From NCBI GenBank assembly GCA_036351435.1, contig JAZBPA010000294.1, forward strand, positions 1-6,338: DNA of 6,338 bases, written 5' to 3'. This document shows, one piece after another, positions 5,364-6,338 of the stretch. Both the position numbers and the translations under genes were made by a program. The notes beneath the pieces are model-generated. The model ran no database searches and was not told the DNA's origin. It saw only the letters and a program-made list of their open reading frames with translations. This stretch comes from JAAUQA01 sp036351435. GTDB lineage: Bacteria; Pseudomonadota; Gammaproteobacteria; Competibacterales; Competibacteraceae. The stretch's first letter is position 1. Every line of letters starts with the position of its first letter.

Positions 5364-6338
5364 ATGCAACCACCCAAACTGCTGGATATGATTCGCGGAC
5401 TGATCGCGATTCCCTCGGTGAGTAGCGTTTCACCACAATTCGATCAAAGCAACCGTGCAGTGATCGATTTATTGGCCTCCTGGTTAAACGATCTGGGGTT
5501 TGCGGTGGAGATTCAACCACTGGGTGTTGATTCTAGCAAAGCCAATCTCATCGCTACCCTGGGCAGCGGCGTGGACGGTTTGGTGCTGGCCGGGCACACT
5601 GATACCGTACCCTATGATCTGGGCCGCTGGCAGCACGATCCGTTTGGCGGGCACGTTAAAAATGAGCGTCTTTATGGCTTGGGTACGGCGGATATGAAAT
5701 CGTTTCTTGCCCTGGCTACCGAAGCCGCTCGAACGATTGATCCCAAAACCTTGCAACGCCCTTTAGTGATTGTTGCAACCGCAGACGAAGAAAGCACTAT
5801 GCAAGGCGCGCAAAGCCTGCTCGAAGCAGAGCGTCGGTTGGGACGCTATGCGGTGATCGGCGAACCGACCGGCTTACAACCGGTGCGTTTGCACAAGGGC
5901 GTCACTATGGAAGCTATTCATGTGGACGGGCGCTCCGGACATTCCAGTAATCCGGCGCTGGGAGTCAATGCCCTGGAAGGGATGCAACTTGTCATTGGTG
6001 AAGTGTTACGTTGGCGTACTGAACTACAGAAACGCTACCAAAATCCGCTATTCGAAGTCGCTGTGCCGACGTTAAATTTGGGGCACATTCACGGTGGCGA
6101 TAACCCCAACCGTATTTGCGCCCACTGCGAGTTGCATATTGATCTGCGTCCATTGCCGGGTATGCCACCGATCGCGGAATTACGTCAGGCATTGCGTCAG
6201 CGTTTGACTCAGGCCCTGGCCGATCATCCCGCGCAACTCTCTTTCACTGCATTGATGGATGGGGTAGAAGCCATGGAAACCCCGGCGGACACCGCTATTA
6301 TCCAAGCCGCAGAGGAATTGACCGGGCAACCTGCCGGC
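5364..6338 (+). CDS. argE: Acetylornithine deacetylase (ArgE), C-terminus beyond the window
   Basis: This M20-family zinc hydrolase removes the acetyl group from N-acetylornithine to give ornithine in the linear arginine pathway. The frame is open from ATG 5364 to the right edge, 325 codons; compared with about 383 residues in E. coli, roughly 55-60 are missing. Metal ligands and catalytic residues are visible: His78 in LAGHTDTVP with Asp80, bridging Asp110 in GTADMK, general base Glu142 and metal ligand Glu143 in TADEES, Glu167 in GEPTGLQPV, and the dimer-domain His193 in GHSSNP. TLNLGHIHGGDNPNRIC and LHIDLRPLPGM are nearly those of E. coli ArgE, which separates it from the related DapE. The last zinc His would lie past the edge. 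It starts 16 bp after mtnA with only a weak GAG 6 nt upstream, so it is probably read on the same transcript. A plain DapE or aminoacylase is unlikely. Confidence 0.94.
   Translation, partial: MQPPKLLDMIRGLIAIPSVSSVSPQFDQSNRAVIDLLASWLNDLGFAVEIQPLGVDSSKANLIATLGSGVDGLVLAGHTDTVPYDLGRWQHDPFGGHVKNERLYGLGTADMKSFLALATEAARTIDPKTLQRPLVIVATADEESTMQGAQSLLEAERRLGRYAVIGEPTGLQPVRLHKGVTMEAIHVDGRSGHSSNPALGVNALEGMQLVIGEVLRWRTELQKRYQNPLFEVAVPTLNLGHIHGGDNPNRICAHCELHIDLRPLPGMPPIAELRQALRQRLTQALADHPAQLSFTALMDGVEAMETPADTAIIQAAEELTGQPAG

Overview
The window reads as ordinary chromosomal DNA from a member of the Pseudomonadota, most likely a gammaproteobacterium. ArgB and CoaBC closely follow the Pseudomonas/enterobacterial forms that I know from memory. 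The ArgE motifs are nearly those of E. coli, and an OmpA-type envelope protein indicates a Gram-negative. Base composition looks moderate, roughly half G+C. I cannot name the genus. No mobile element, tRNA, rRNA, CRISPR array or phage gene is visible.

Layout. The left half is on the minus strand. Reading from high to low coordinates it holds an OmpA-family peptidoglycan-binding lipid-free envelope protein (3306-2698) with a very clear terminator (about 2671-2641), then coaBC (2517-1309), argB (1281-388), and the first 79 codons of a Tat-exported beta-carbonic anhydrase (238 to the left edge), which has its own good sigma70-like promoter at 361-333. The right half is on the plus strand: an OmpR/PhoB-type response regulator (3545-4246, TTG start), mtnA (4283-5347) and argE (5364 to the right edge, incomplete). 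The two halves diverge from an AT-rich 238-bp region (3307-3544) that is full of short direct and inverted repeats and holds a perfect TATAAT box. No gene-free stretch exceeds 300 bp.

Function. coaBC makes 4'-phosphopantetheine for coenzyme A. argB and argE are the second step and the deacetylation step of arginine synthesis; they lie on opposite strands and so in different transcription units. mtnA belongs to methionine salvage from methylthioadenosine. The response regulator has no histidine kinase beside it here and may be co-transcribed with mtnA and argE (gaps of 36 and 16 bp).

I see no convincing undescribed system. The points most worth a second look are the repeat-rich divergent control region, the pair of mutually exclusive hairpins upstream of coaBC, the 12-bp palindrome before mtnA, the kinase-less regulator placed before two metabolic genes, and the direct coaBC-argB junction, which lacks the dut and algC genes often found there.
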